64,000 nt of DNA from Malurus cyaneus samueli (Eukaryota; Chordata; Aves; Passeriformes; Maluridae). Each line of letters starts with the position of its first letter. Positions within the stretch are counted from its first letter, which is position 1. The notes below the pieces were generated by a model. It was not told the origin of the DNA. It made no database searches and was given only the letters and a program-made list of their open reading frames with translations. Positions 9,711 to 20,100 of this stretch are shown here, piece by piece. A program made the position numbers and the translations under genes. The stretch lies in assembly GCA_009741485.1 (NCBI GenBank), contig VKON01000105.1:375857-439856 (forward strand), given 5' to 3'.

Positions 9711-12208
9711 ATGGAGGATTTGGGTAAGTTGGGCCTCTCCGGAGCTTGGGCCCACAGCCAGGCCCAGCTTGGGGTGACGCCTTCAGCACCTCCAGGGAGC
9801 CTTTTCCTTCCTCTGCCTCCCGGATGGAGGGGATGCCGCAGCGGGGCAGCCATAGAGCCCCTCGTTGCACCTCCCTCATCCCAAGGAACCCACGGGGCCA
9901 ATGGTCCAGTCAGGACCTGGCCAAAAATGGAGCAGGCTCGAGAGCAGGAAATGGGCTGAATCCTGGCTGCCCCCAAGGGGTCTGGGGGCCATCCCCAGCC
10001 TGGCATGGGGGAGCCGGGGTCGGGACAGCAGCTGTGCCACCGTGGGCATTCCCTGTGTCCCAGCGTGAGGTGCAGCCAAGGCAGAGGGGTGAAGCAGGAA
10101 GGAAAAGCACTGGGTCCTCCCGGGGGGAAGTGGTGTTCTGGCCTGGCAGGATGTGCCCGAGGGGGAGCTTTTCCCTTCCAGGGCTCGCGCTGGGCTGACT
10201 TGAAGACTGGCACATCTTCCTTTGCTGTCCAGGGGTGGTGTGAGGGTGCAGCAGCCTTTGCCCCACACTTTGGGAAGGCAGGCACACCCTGCACTGGGAT
10301 GGAGGTCTTGGGGAGGGTGCTGGGGGCCCCTCGGGGTGCTGGCACCGGGCCAGCAGGACCTGCTGTGACACTCCTTTTGCTCCTGGCGTTTTGGGAGTGG
10401 TACAAGGCAGTGGCTGTGGGGCTGACCCGGCTGTCTCTGTGCAGATGCTTTGCTGGCAGAGCTGGAGCAGAGCTCCTGCCTGGCACCCAAGGACAGCGTG
10501 CCACAGGGACCGAGCTCCTGCCAGGATGGCCAGGATGGTACCCCGAAGGTAATGCCTGGGCACAGAGACCCCTCTGCTCCTGACGGCAGATGAGGGAATC
10601 TGCCAGGGGAGCACCCTGAGGGCTCTGCCACAAGGGTTTGTCCTTCCAGGTGCCGCTGCCACCTCGAGCTCCGGCTCCAGGACAGGGTTTGGATTCACTG
10701 TACAGGTAAAAATGGCCATGGGACACTGGGGACAGTCTGTCTCCTGCATCCCTGCAGTGTCCCCTGCCGCGGCCTGTAGGAAAGGGCTGTGTTGGTGAGG
10801 GTGGAGGGGTCTTAGAATCAGCACCCCCTCCTCTGCCATTTCCAGCATCCCCGTGCCGGTCCCAAAGCCGCAGCTGCCCTCACCCCCACCCACGGAGGCC
10901 GCCCGGCAGCTGGACGAGCTCCTGGCTGACCTGGGCCACATGCAGAGCAAGGTGAGTTCAACCCTGGGGTGGGAGGATGGGGGGTTCAGCCCTCACTCAG
11001 CCCTCACCATCCTCTTTCTGGGCAGCTGTTGGGACAGGGAGCCGGGGTGCCCGCGGAGTCGCCACTGGACAACATGCTGGGCAGCCTGACCCGGGACCTG
11101 CAGGAGCTGGGCATCACGGCCGCGCCCGCCGGTGTCTGCGCCGCCTGCCGCAAGCCCATTGCCGGCAAGGTGAGCCCCGCCGCTGCCCCGGCACACCTGA
11201 GCATCCCCCGGGCCTGCCCTCACATCCCCCCGCCTTCTTCTCGCAGGTGCTCACGGCCCTGGGCAAGACCTGGCACCCGGAGCACTTCACCTGTGCCCGC
11301 TGCGGGCGGGAGCTGGACAAGGGGCCCTTCTTCGAGCAGGGTGGGCAGGCGTTCTGCGAGGACGATTATCACCAGGCCTTCTCCCCGCGCTGCGCCTACT
11401 GTGCCGGCCCCATCCGCGAGGTGAGCCAGCGACCCCCGGCCTCCCCCACCGGCCCCACCAGCCCCTTCACCTCAGCTTTTCCTGCAGAAAGTCCTCACGG
11501 CCCTGGAGCAGACCTGGCACCCCGAGCACTTCTTCTGTGCCCACTGCGGGAAGGTGTTCGGAGATGAGGGTACGTCTCAAGGAACGGGTTTGGGGTCCTG
11601 CCCCCAGCCCAGGTACCCCCTGCCCTTGCACTTATTGCCCCATCCATGGTCTCGCCCTCTCCTCCTGTCCTGGGTACCACCGTGTACATGCCCCCAGCCC
11701 AATCCCCTCTCCACAGGGTTCCTGGAGCGAAACGGGAAACCATACTGCCACCAGGACTTCCTGGCCGTGTTTGCTCCCAAATGCCAGGGCTGCGAGCGCC
11801 CCATCACAGACAATTACATTACAGCCCTGGAGGGTGTGTGGCACTCGGAGTGCTTTGTGTGCACGGTGAGTGGGACAGCAGGGATGCAGGGAATGGGTGT
11901 GTTCCCAGAGCCGTGCCAGCCTTCCCTTTTCCTTCCCCCAGGAGTGCCTGACTGGCTTCACCAGCGGCTCTTTCTTCGAGCTGGAGGGGCGGCCCTACTG
12001 CGAGCTGCACTTCCACCAGCGGCAGGGCACCATCTGCCACGGCTGCGGCCGCCCCGTCACCGGGCGCTGCATCACGGCCGCGGGCCGCAGGTACCACCCC
12101 GAGCACTTCGTGTGCACCTACTGCCTGGGCCGGCTGCACAAGGGCACCTTCCACGAGTGTGGCGACAAGATGTACTGCCAGCCCTGCCACGACAAGCTCT
12201 TTGTCTGA
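9711..12208 (+). CDS. LPXN: Leupaxin, paxillin-family focal adhesion adaptor (LD motifs and four LIM domains)
   Basis: This is a leukocyte-enriched adaptor that binds FAK/PYK2-type kinases and links integrins to the cytoskeleton. Nine coding exons join in phase to 364 codons: 9711-9723, 10445-10548, 10650-10705, 10846-10951, 11026-11169, 11247-11420, 11488-11569, 11717-11865 and 11942-12208. The start begins [15 protein letters not shown], an LD motif at residues 1-15. Further LD motifs are QLDELLADL (about 79-87) and [18 protein letters not shown] (about 106-123). Four LIM domains follow from residue 131 to the C-terminus, with CAAC, CAYC, CQGC and CHGC zinc-ligand pairs and WHPEHF/CARC-type spacing. 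The protein ends CHDKLFV. Human leupaxin is 386 aa. Several introns are only 67-77 bp. The missing exon-1 5' UTR border and the close relative paxillin are the only uncertainties; the short N-terminus with few LD motifs favours leupaxin, as does ZFP91 next to it. Confidence 0.95.
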
Positions 12209-12416
12209 GCTCCGGGGCCCAGCACACAGCCACCCTGCCCAGCTGTGCCCAGCATCATCCTGCCATTGTCCCTGCTGACCCAAACATGCCTCATATCACC
12301 CCCATCAACATCCCTGCTACCAGTCCCGCTCACCCAACTGCTACTGCCAAGCCGGATATCATTCCTTGTCCCCCTCCCTGCGAGACATCCCTGGCATTGT
12401 GCCCTGCATCTGAAGC

Positions 12417-12422
12417 AATAAA
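12417..12422 (+). terminator. LPXN poly(A) signal
   Basis: AATAAA lies about 210 bp after the LPXN stop codon and is followed by a T/G-rich stretch. It faces the CTNND1 poly(A) signal about 140 bp further on. Confidence 0.8.
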
Positions 12423-12539
12423 ACGCCTGGTCCTGCCTTTTCTCTGCTCACTGGTGGCTTTGGGGACAAGGGTGCAAAGCAAGGTGGGAGGGCTGGGAAA
12501 TACCACACAGTGACACCTCTAGGAGCCACAGAGACCAGC

Positions 12540-14195
12540 ACATATCACACTTTAAAAACTTTATTTATATAAAAAAATCATTTTGTTTTAAAAGCGTTAC
12601 AAGAGTGTGCACAGGAATCAGACAAGGAACGGCTTGGTGCTTCCCCCTCCCCGCCTCCTCAGTCCTCCTCCCCACCAGGGCTGAGGAGGAGAGAAGGGGG
12701 ATGCTGTCTTTTTGGTTCATTTGGAATTAAAAATTAAAAAAGGAATTAGTGTTTTACATATTTAAAGGAAAAAAGAAGAGTTAGACCCCAGAACAAAACC
12801 CAACCGAGCTGAGGTGGGGCTGGAAGCAGGGAGGGCCCAGCCGGAGCTGGGGGGGATGTGGAGCAGGAACAAGGCACCAGCTCTGCCCCTGCTGCCTCCC
12901 CACACCCCGAGAGCCCGCCCTAGGGGGAGCCCCGGGCTGGGAGGGCTCCTGCTCCAGTTTGCAGCTTCCTGCAGAGGCTTCCAGTTGCACAGGGAGCCCC
13001 AGGGCCCCCTCAAAGATCACAGCACATGGACGTGCCCCAGCACCACAGCCAAGAGGAGGAGGAGGAGGAGCACATCCAACTCCTGTGGCAGCCCAGGCTA
13101 GGATGCCGATGAGCACCCGGCACCCTCTCAGCGAGGGCAGGGGGATTGGGCTCCCCCGAGACAGGCTCCCAGCCCCATTGCAGACAGGTAAGGCTCCCAG
13201 CAGGGAAGGAAGAGCTCAGCCCTGCGGGAAGCCCAGGAAACTCCCCTTTCCCAGGGAAGCAGCTGGACAGTACGATTCAAAGAGCTATTTCACAGTGGCA
13301 AAAGAAAGGCACGTGTCAAGAGAAAGTCAGTGGGGCAGCGCCGCGGGGATCCCAGCTCCAGGCACCCGGCACCGCGCGCCCCGAGCCGCCCGCTCTCCCC
13401 AAAACCCTGCCGCATCTCTTCCCTCCACGGGCACCCCAGCCCACGCCCGGCACTGACCCCCTTCCTGACAGGATCCTCCTCCCGCAGGCACTGGGTGGGA
13501 GCCAGCGCCCCATCCAGGCCCCTCCGCAGGACCCAGAGGCGGATCCCCCTTCCCAAGCCTCCAAAGCCTCATCTAGAGCAAAGCAAGAGAAGTTATTGCT
13601 GGTTTTCCTTCCTCTCTCCTGCTGCATCTCCAGCCCCCAGACTCTGGTCCTGCAGCCCTCAGGGAGGAGGTATGCTCCTGTTGTCCCCACAGCCCTGGCT
13701 GAAGAGTGATCCCACACAAAAAAAATATATCCTATAGGCAACAAAACCAAACCAAAAACAAGGCGGCAGCAAGTGAGGTCCCAGTCCCTGTCCCTGCAGA
13801 CGCTCTGGAGCAGGGGGAAGGTGTGGGAGAGAAGGCAGCTCCTGGTCAAGGCAGAGATCCGAGTCCTTGTGCAGCATCCACACCGGCTGATCCGGCAGTG
13901 TCAGGCAGGAAGGTTTTACTCTCAAGAGGAAGGAGGTGGTGGAGGACAGGAGGAGGAGGAGTTCTCAGTGGTGATGTCCCAGAACGGGGAGGTGCAGCGG
14001 CCCCGAGGAGACCGAGTGGCCCGAGCTGCCCCGGGGACCCGGCCCAGGCGTTTGGCTGGATGGTTGGCACAGAGAGTCCAGCAAATATTCCAACAATAAG
14101 ACAAGGTAAAAGTCGGTCCATTCCACCATGAAGAGTTATATATTTATATATATAATATATTATCAACCCAAACAGAGCGGAGGCGGGGAGGCCAG
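12540..14195 (-). other. CTNND1 3' UTR
   Basis: This stretch lies between the CTNND1 stop codon (14196-14198) and the poly(A) signal. It contains an alternating A/T tract at about 14124-14162, immediately after the stop, and a second A/T-rich block at 12720-12780. The open frames within it are GC-rich shadows without protein features. Confidence 0.75.
12560..12565 (-). terminator. CTNND1 poly(A) signal
   Basis: TTTATT on the plus strand reads AATAAA on the minus strand, in an A/T-rich block about 1.6 kb after the CTNND1 stop. Cleavage would fall near 12540, leaving roughly 100 bp to the LPXN 3' end. Confidence 0.75.
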
Positions 14196-17100
14196 CTAGA
14201 TCTTCTGCTGTGGAGAGAGAAAGAGAGGGACAGGCATTAGGGCCAGAGTGGGAGTGAGGGTGGAAGCGGGATCACAGCACCAGTGATTGCAGCAGCAGTG
14301 ATTGGAGCAGGATTTGGCTGGCCAAGCACCCCTAAGAGCAGAGCAGGATCTGTCACCACTGTCAGATTGGGTAGGACACCGTGGGACATACCGACATGGG
14401 GGAGGGCACAGCAGCATCTTCCTCCACCTCCTCTACCGCAGGCAGCAACTCCTGCCCCTCCTCCTGCTGCAGACACATGGGGTTAGTAGGGGCCATGGCG
14501 CAGGGGGTGTTAGTTGTGGGAGCCCAGCTCTCCCCTCCCGTGCCAGTCAGGACAGTGATGTGGCACCTCCTGCACCCACCCCACTCTCCCCGAGTTAAGG
14601 AGAGCTGCTCACCATCAGCGGCGCTGCCTTCACCGGCTCCATCTCGCCGAGGTCACCGGATCGGTCCAGCGTCCTGCTGTGGTCCCTCTCGTTGAGTGTG
14701 GAATAGTTATCTGGAGCAGGAGAGTGGACAGTCAGTCATGTCACCTCCACAGGGGGCTGCACCACCCCACAGGATATGTGAACTCTGCCCCCCATCCCAC
14801 ATATGGAGGGTGAGTCCCTCTCCTACCTGGTCCCATGTTGCTCATCTGGATCTCCTCCCGGGAGGATTTCTTGTCTGCAAGCATGGGAGAGCACATCAGG
14901 AATAGTCCCTGCAGCCAGGAGGAACTGCTGCCTGCCCTGGCTGGGGGAGCCCAGGCCCAACTGCAGCTCTGACACCCAAGGACACCACAGGACCTACAGT
15001 TCCAGCCCCAAGAAGCCATCTAAGGCCCAAACTGATGGCCCTGTATGAGCAGCCGTGACTGCCAGGGAAGCTAAAGAAGAGCTGAAGCTGAAGAGCAGGG
15101 AGGGGACAAATGCCAGCTGCTCTGGGCACCCATGAGGAAGAGGGATGGTGATAGGCACAGGTACTGGAGGAAGGCACATACCTGTTTTTTGGTTCCTGTC
15201 AATGAGAGGCAAGGTGCTGTCATCAAAGGAGTTGCCTCCCTGGGTCCTAGAGGCATTGCTCAGGTTCACCTACAACAACAGTGACTGCTCAGACCTGGGC
15301 CCAGATGCTCCTTCCCCACCAGCACATCTCACCCCTCCAGCACCAGGACAAACCCAGGAGCCCTCCCACAGCCCTTGAGCAAGGGCCCCAAAAGTATCCA
15401 GAAGGTGCTGAACTCCTCACTGCGCCCCTATTAGAATGGGGGAGACTGCCTGAACAGAGGCAGTGCCCGGCCCTCCAGCAGCAAGGGCAGTCCCTTCTTT
15501 TGGGATGGACACAGCCTGGGAGAACTCTGTTCTTCAGCTGTCTGTGCTGTCACAGCAGCACTTAGGGTGACAAATTTCTGCTTGTGTGGGACATGGGGCA
15601 TGACACTTTACGGAATGCTCTGAGCAGACTTCCTGCTGGCCATTGGCTGAGAAACAGCACAGGGACACTGCTGTGGATGCCCAGTGCCACCAGCAAGGTG
15701 AAGAGCTGCAGGCCAGTACTGCCATGCTCCAGGAACAGCCTTCTCCTCGCTCCAGGACCCCACCTACAGCCCCAGCTGCCAAAGGGCATCCCCACACCTG
15801 GAAATCCGACTTCTTCCAGCCTTCCTTCTCCAGGGGCTTCCGCAGCTCCTTGTAGCCCCAGACTGTCTGTAAGACGAGGGCAGCTGCCCGGACTTCTCGC
15901 TCTGAGCGGTTCCTAGAAGTGGGGAAGGAAAGGATGTTTGGAAACCTTTTTACCTTCAAAGGAAGGAAGTGAAGCCCCTCTCCACCCTTGGCATCATCCT
16001 TTGAGCAGTACCTACCCAGATTTATTGATCAGCACAAGCTTCTCAATCCCCTGTGTTTCCCGGAGCTTCTTAGCAGCCTCGAGGTTGTCCACGATCACTT
16101 CATTGATGGTGTTGAGGATTGACACCACTGTGTCCTCAGAGAGGTTTTTAGCAGGGGTCTGCTGGCCTCCAGGCAGGTTCTTCACTAGGTTGGGGATGGC
16201 ATGTTTGCCTGGGTAGGACAAAGAGTTGGGTGTGAGCAAGCAGGGAACAGGACTGAAGGCAAAACCGCTGACAGGTGACCCATTCTGCTGTCCCTCTCTG
16301 CAGAGCTCAGCACTCTCTGCTTTGGGCAGGGGCAGCGAAAGGAGCTGGGTTGATGCTGTGCCCACGCATTTCCCCAGCAGCCAAGAGGAGGAGGAGGAGG
16401 GAGCCCCTGGATACGGGGAACGTGCCACCCTCACCGATCAGCTCCTTGTTGCGCAGGTCCACGGCCAGGTTACGCAGGGCTCCGGACGCCGCTTTCACCA
16501 CGCGCTCGCTGTCATGGGTCAGGAGGTCGGCGATGGCGGAGAGCCCCTTCTCCTGGCGCAGGGCCGAGCGGATGTAGCGGCCATACTGTGGAGAGGCACA
16601 GGGCCACCGTGTCACCCAGGGCTGGGGACATGGCAGCCACCCCCCACAGGTGCTGAGCCTGCTCCCCTCCCCTGTCACAGAACCAGCCCTGCGGGCACTC
16701 ACCGTCCAGCTGCCAGCACACAGGTTCTGGATGGCTCCTGCTGAAGCCTCCAGGATGGCCGGAGTCTTGCTTTCCTTCAGGAGGGAGATGTATATCCGCA
16801 CCACTTCTGGCTGGAAGAGGAGCTCGTAGCCTGCCAGGAGGACACAGATGGCAAGAGTTTAGCCAAAGGCTCTGCCTGTGTCTCCCTAATCCAAAGGGGT
16901 GCTGCTGGGCAGACGAGGCTGGAAGCTTCTGCCCAGGGTCCCTGGGGGTGGGAGCCTTGGCACAGAGAGGCTGCACTAGGGTACCCAAAACTTCAACCAC
17001 TGCTTGGCCAGGACTGTAATTTACAGGCAGCGAGACACTTGTCCTCAGAGGCTTCTGGAAATGACCCTTCCTCATTCTGATGGCAGGGTAACACTTTTAG

Positions 17101-20100
17101 GCAGAGACTGACTTTAAATCCTGCCTGTTCTTCATGCTCAGGAGAGAAGAGCAGGCAAGAGGGCAACTGTGCTGACAAGTCTGAGACCACTACAGAGGGA
17201 CGTGTCACTATGCTGTCCCTCAGCTCCTGGGATAGTATTTCCCTCTGAAGCCTGTCCTGAGGCAGCGCTGACCACATTCATGCACAAGATCCTCACATCT
17301 ACTGGCAGAGCTCGCGTTTTAACAGGCCCCTTGGGCAGCCAGGAACATTCCTGCCCCAAACTCAACTTCTGCCCATTGGAGAGGCTCAATTCAACGGGAA
17401 ACAGCTCCTCTTTCTCCTCTCCCGGGCTGCTGTGGGAAAAGCTGCCCTGACACCTAAGTCCTGCACAATCACCCAAGGAACATACCTTTGGCCGGAGTTG
17501 TTCTTTTGGGAAAATCCACTGTGTCGGTACCAGGGTCTTCTGGGAGCTTTTTACCTTTAAAGGGCGAGTGGAGAGGTGTGAGACTCCTCCTCTCCCCACC
17601 CTCCTCGGCTCAACAGCTCTTTGCAGCTTGCAGGAACAAGCCCAGAGGCAAGCTGAAGCCAAGCGACCAGCGTGTCCCAGGAGGGGACACTGGGGGCATT
17701 AGCCACACTGCAGGCAGAATGTGCCCAGCTGGGGATGGGGGACAAAGAGAGCTGGAGAAAGCACCCAATTAAACCATGGAAAAAGTAAAACCAAGAGCGC
17801 ACTCACCTCTGGAGAACCACTCGTCTATTGGTGAGGCGGAGAGAAGGACAGGAGAGGGGGGAGGCAGGAGAAGAGAGGTGCCGACAGCGTCATGGGGCAG
17901 ATCATTTGGCAAGGAAGCAAAGGGAAGGGGAAGGGGCAACACAGGAGAAAAGGGAAGGCGTGGAGTTAGTGGACATGTACCCGTCACCATCCCGCCACCA
18001 CAGACACCCACCACAGCTTGTGCCAAATGCTTTGGGCAAGCCAAGCAGCAGCTCCCAGAGCCAGGGAAGCAAGGAACACTGCGCCTCCAGAGACAGCTGC
18101 CCTTCAAGCTTCACACAAGATACCCGGGCAGGAGCACAGGGACCCCAGAACACCCTCAAGACCTGTCTCTGTCCCCCTCCCTCCCTTCCCTGCTGGCACA
18201 CAAACCTTTGCCCTTCTTGGCCCCAAAGCAGCTGGCGGCATGGGGCCCGGCGTTGTTGGGGGGGGCCAGGGGCGTCTCCTGGTAGCGTTCGGCGTGGGGG
18301 ATCTCACGGTGGACTTGGTAGGACAGGTTCCTCAGCAGGCACACACAGTTCTCCACCAGCTGGGGAGAGAGCCAGAGCATCTGACTGAGACACCGGGAGC
18401 AGCACTGCAGGTGTGCGAGCAAGGGCCCAGCCCAGCCTTTAGCTTAAAGCTCAGGGAAAATTACAGCCAACACCTCATCCAGGCAGATCAGAGAGCACTG
18501 AGCCAGGGACAACAGTGTGGGGATGAGTGACACAACCAGGCCCCTGCTGGGGGGCCTATGTTCCTACCCCAAACCACAGACTGAGTGCCAGGCACACCCC
18601 ACACAGGCTCTCCCTTCCCCGACACCAGCCCTGCTGTGGTACCTTGCTGTCCGAGTCCTTCTGGCCAATCTCAGACTGCACAATGTAGATCAGGGCATCC
18701 ACCAGCCCGTCACATTCCCGCAGCTTCCGACGGGCCTCGCTCCGCTCCGAGCTCACATTCCTGACAGGCAGGAGAGAATTGTCACAGGAGGGACAGCTGA
18801 GGGCACGCGAGGGGCAGCCCACACCCCGCAGAGCTCAAGAGAAAAAACAGCTCCTGTGGCTCCCCTCATGGAGGGAAGCTCCTCCCAACTCAAGGTCTGT
18901 ATCACTAGCAGCTGTCTCAGGAGAGCAGCTGCTCCACAGACCTCTGGGAATGCCAGAACAGCCTGGAAGAAGCATTGCAACCTAAACCCCAGCCAGTGCT
19001 CCACCACATCCATACCTAAGGCAGCCAGCGGTGTTGGTGAGCACCGACTCCCACTCTATATGGCGGGGTTTGGAGTCCTCGTTGGGCTCCCGCTCCCAGC
19101 CGGAGCGGGGAATGACCACCTCATCGGTCAGGGCATGTAGTGCATGATCCACGATGGCCATCTTGATGGAATCGTGCGAGGACAAGTTCCACAGTGTCCC
19201 TGCAATGCCACAAGTGGAAAGTGAGCACTCAGACCCTGACCACAGACCCCAGCCCAGGAGCCAGCCCGTCCTGCCCTCCCGGGAGCCGCTACCTGTGATG
19301 ACCTCGGTGAGGTCCATGTCGTGGGCCTTGCGCAGCAGGCGCACCAGGGCGGGCACCCCGTCGCAGTTCTTGATGGCGATCTTGTTATCCTGGTCCTTGC
19401 CGAAGGAGATGTTCTTGAGGGCTCCGCAGGCACCGTAGTGCACCTCCTTCTTGGGGTGGTCCAGCAGCCCCACGAGCACAGGGATGCCCTTCAGCCGGCG
19501 CACCTCCGTCTTCACCTTGTCGTTGCGGTAGCACAGGTGCTGCAGGTAGGCGGCCGCGTTGGATTTGACGGCATCCAGCCGGAAGCTCAGCATGGCGATG
19601 ACCTCCGGCAGCTCCGGCTGGCGCCAGTTCCCCGGGGCCGGGCCTTTCCGCAGGCTGTCCAGGCTGGCCAGGCTGCCCCGCTCGTGCTGGGCCAGCGGGG
19701 CCCAGTAGTACCGGTCGGGGGCTACTTCATCCACCAGCATGTCTTCGTAACTCCTAGGAGAGAGGGCAGCAGGCATCAGCACAGTCCCGGACCTGGGGGA
19801 GGCTGTGTCCCCTCTGGCCCATTGGAAGGGATAATGCTGGATCCTGGTCTCTGACCCCTGCAGAGGCAGCAGCCAGCCCCACAGGCAAGGTGTGCTGCTG
19901 CCCTGGGGACAGGCTGAGCCAGGCACCAAGCGACACCCAGGCTCCAGGGATCAAGCTCGTGGCTTCCAGTACATGCCCGGGAAGGAGCCATGGTCCCACA
20001 TCCCGGCCCTGGCCAGGAGCAGCTCACCCACAGACTGGCAGCGCTGGGAATGAGCCCAAACAAGCACATGGAAATTTAAAGTGTAACTACCACCCTGCAT

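Noticed and set aside
9515..10726. 403-codon minus-strand open frame over LPXN exons 1-3
   Set aside because: Low-complexity Pro/Gly/Ala composition, antisense to LPXN. No family resemblance.
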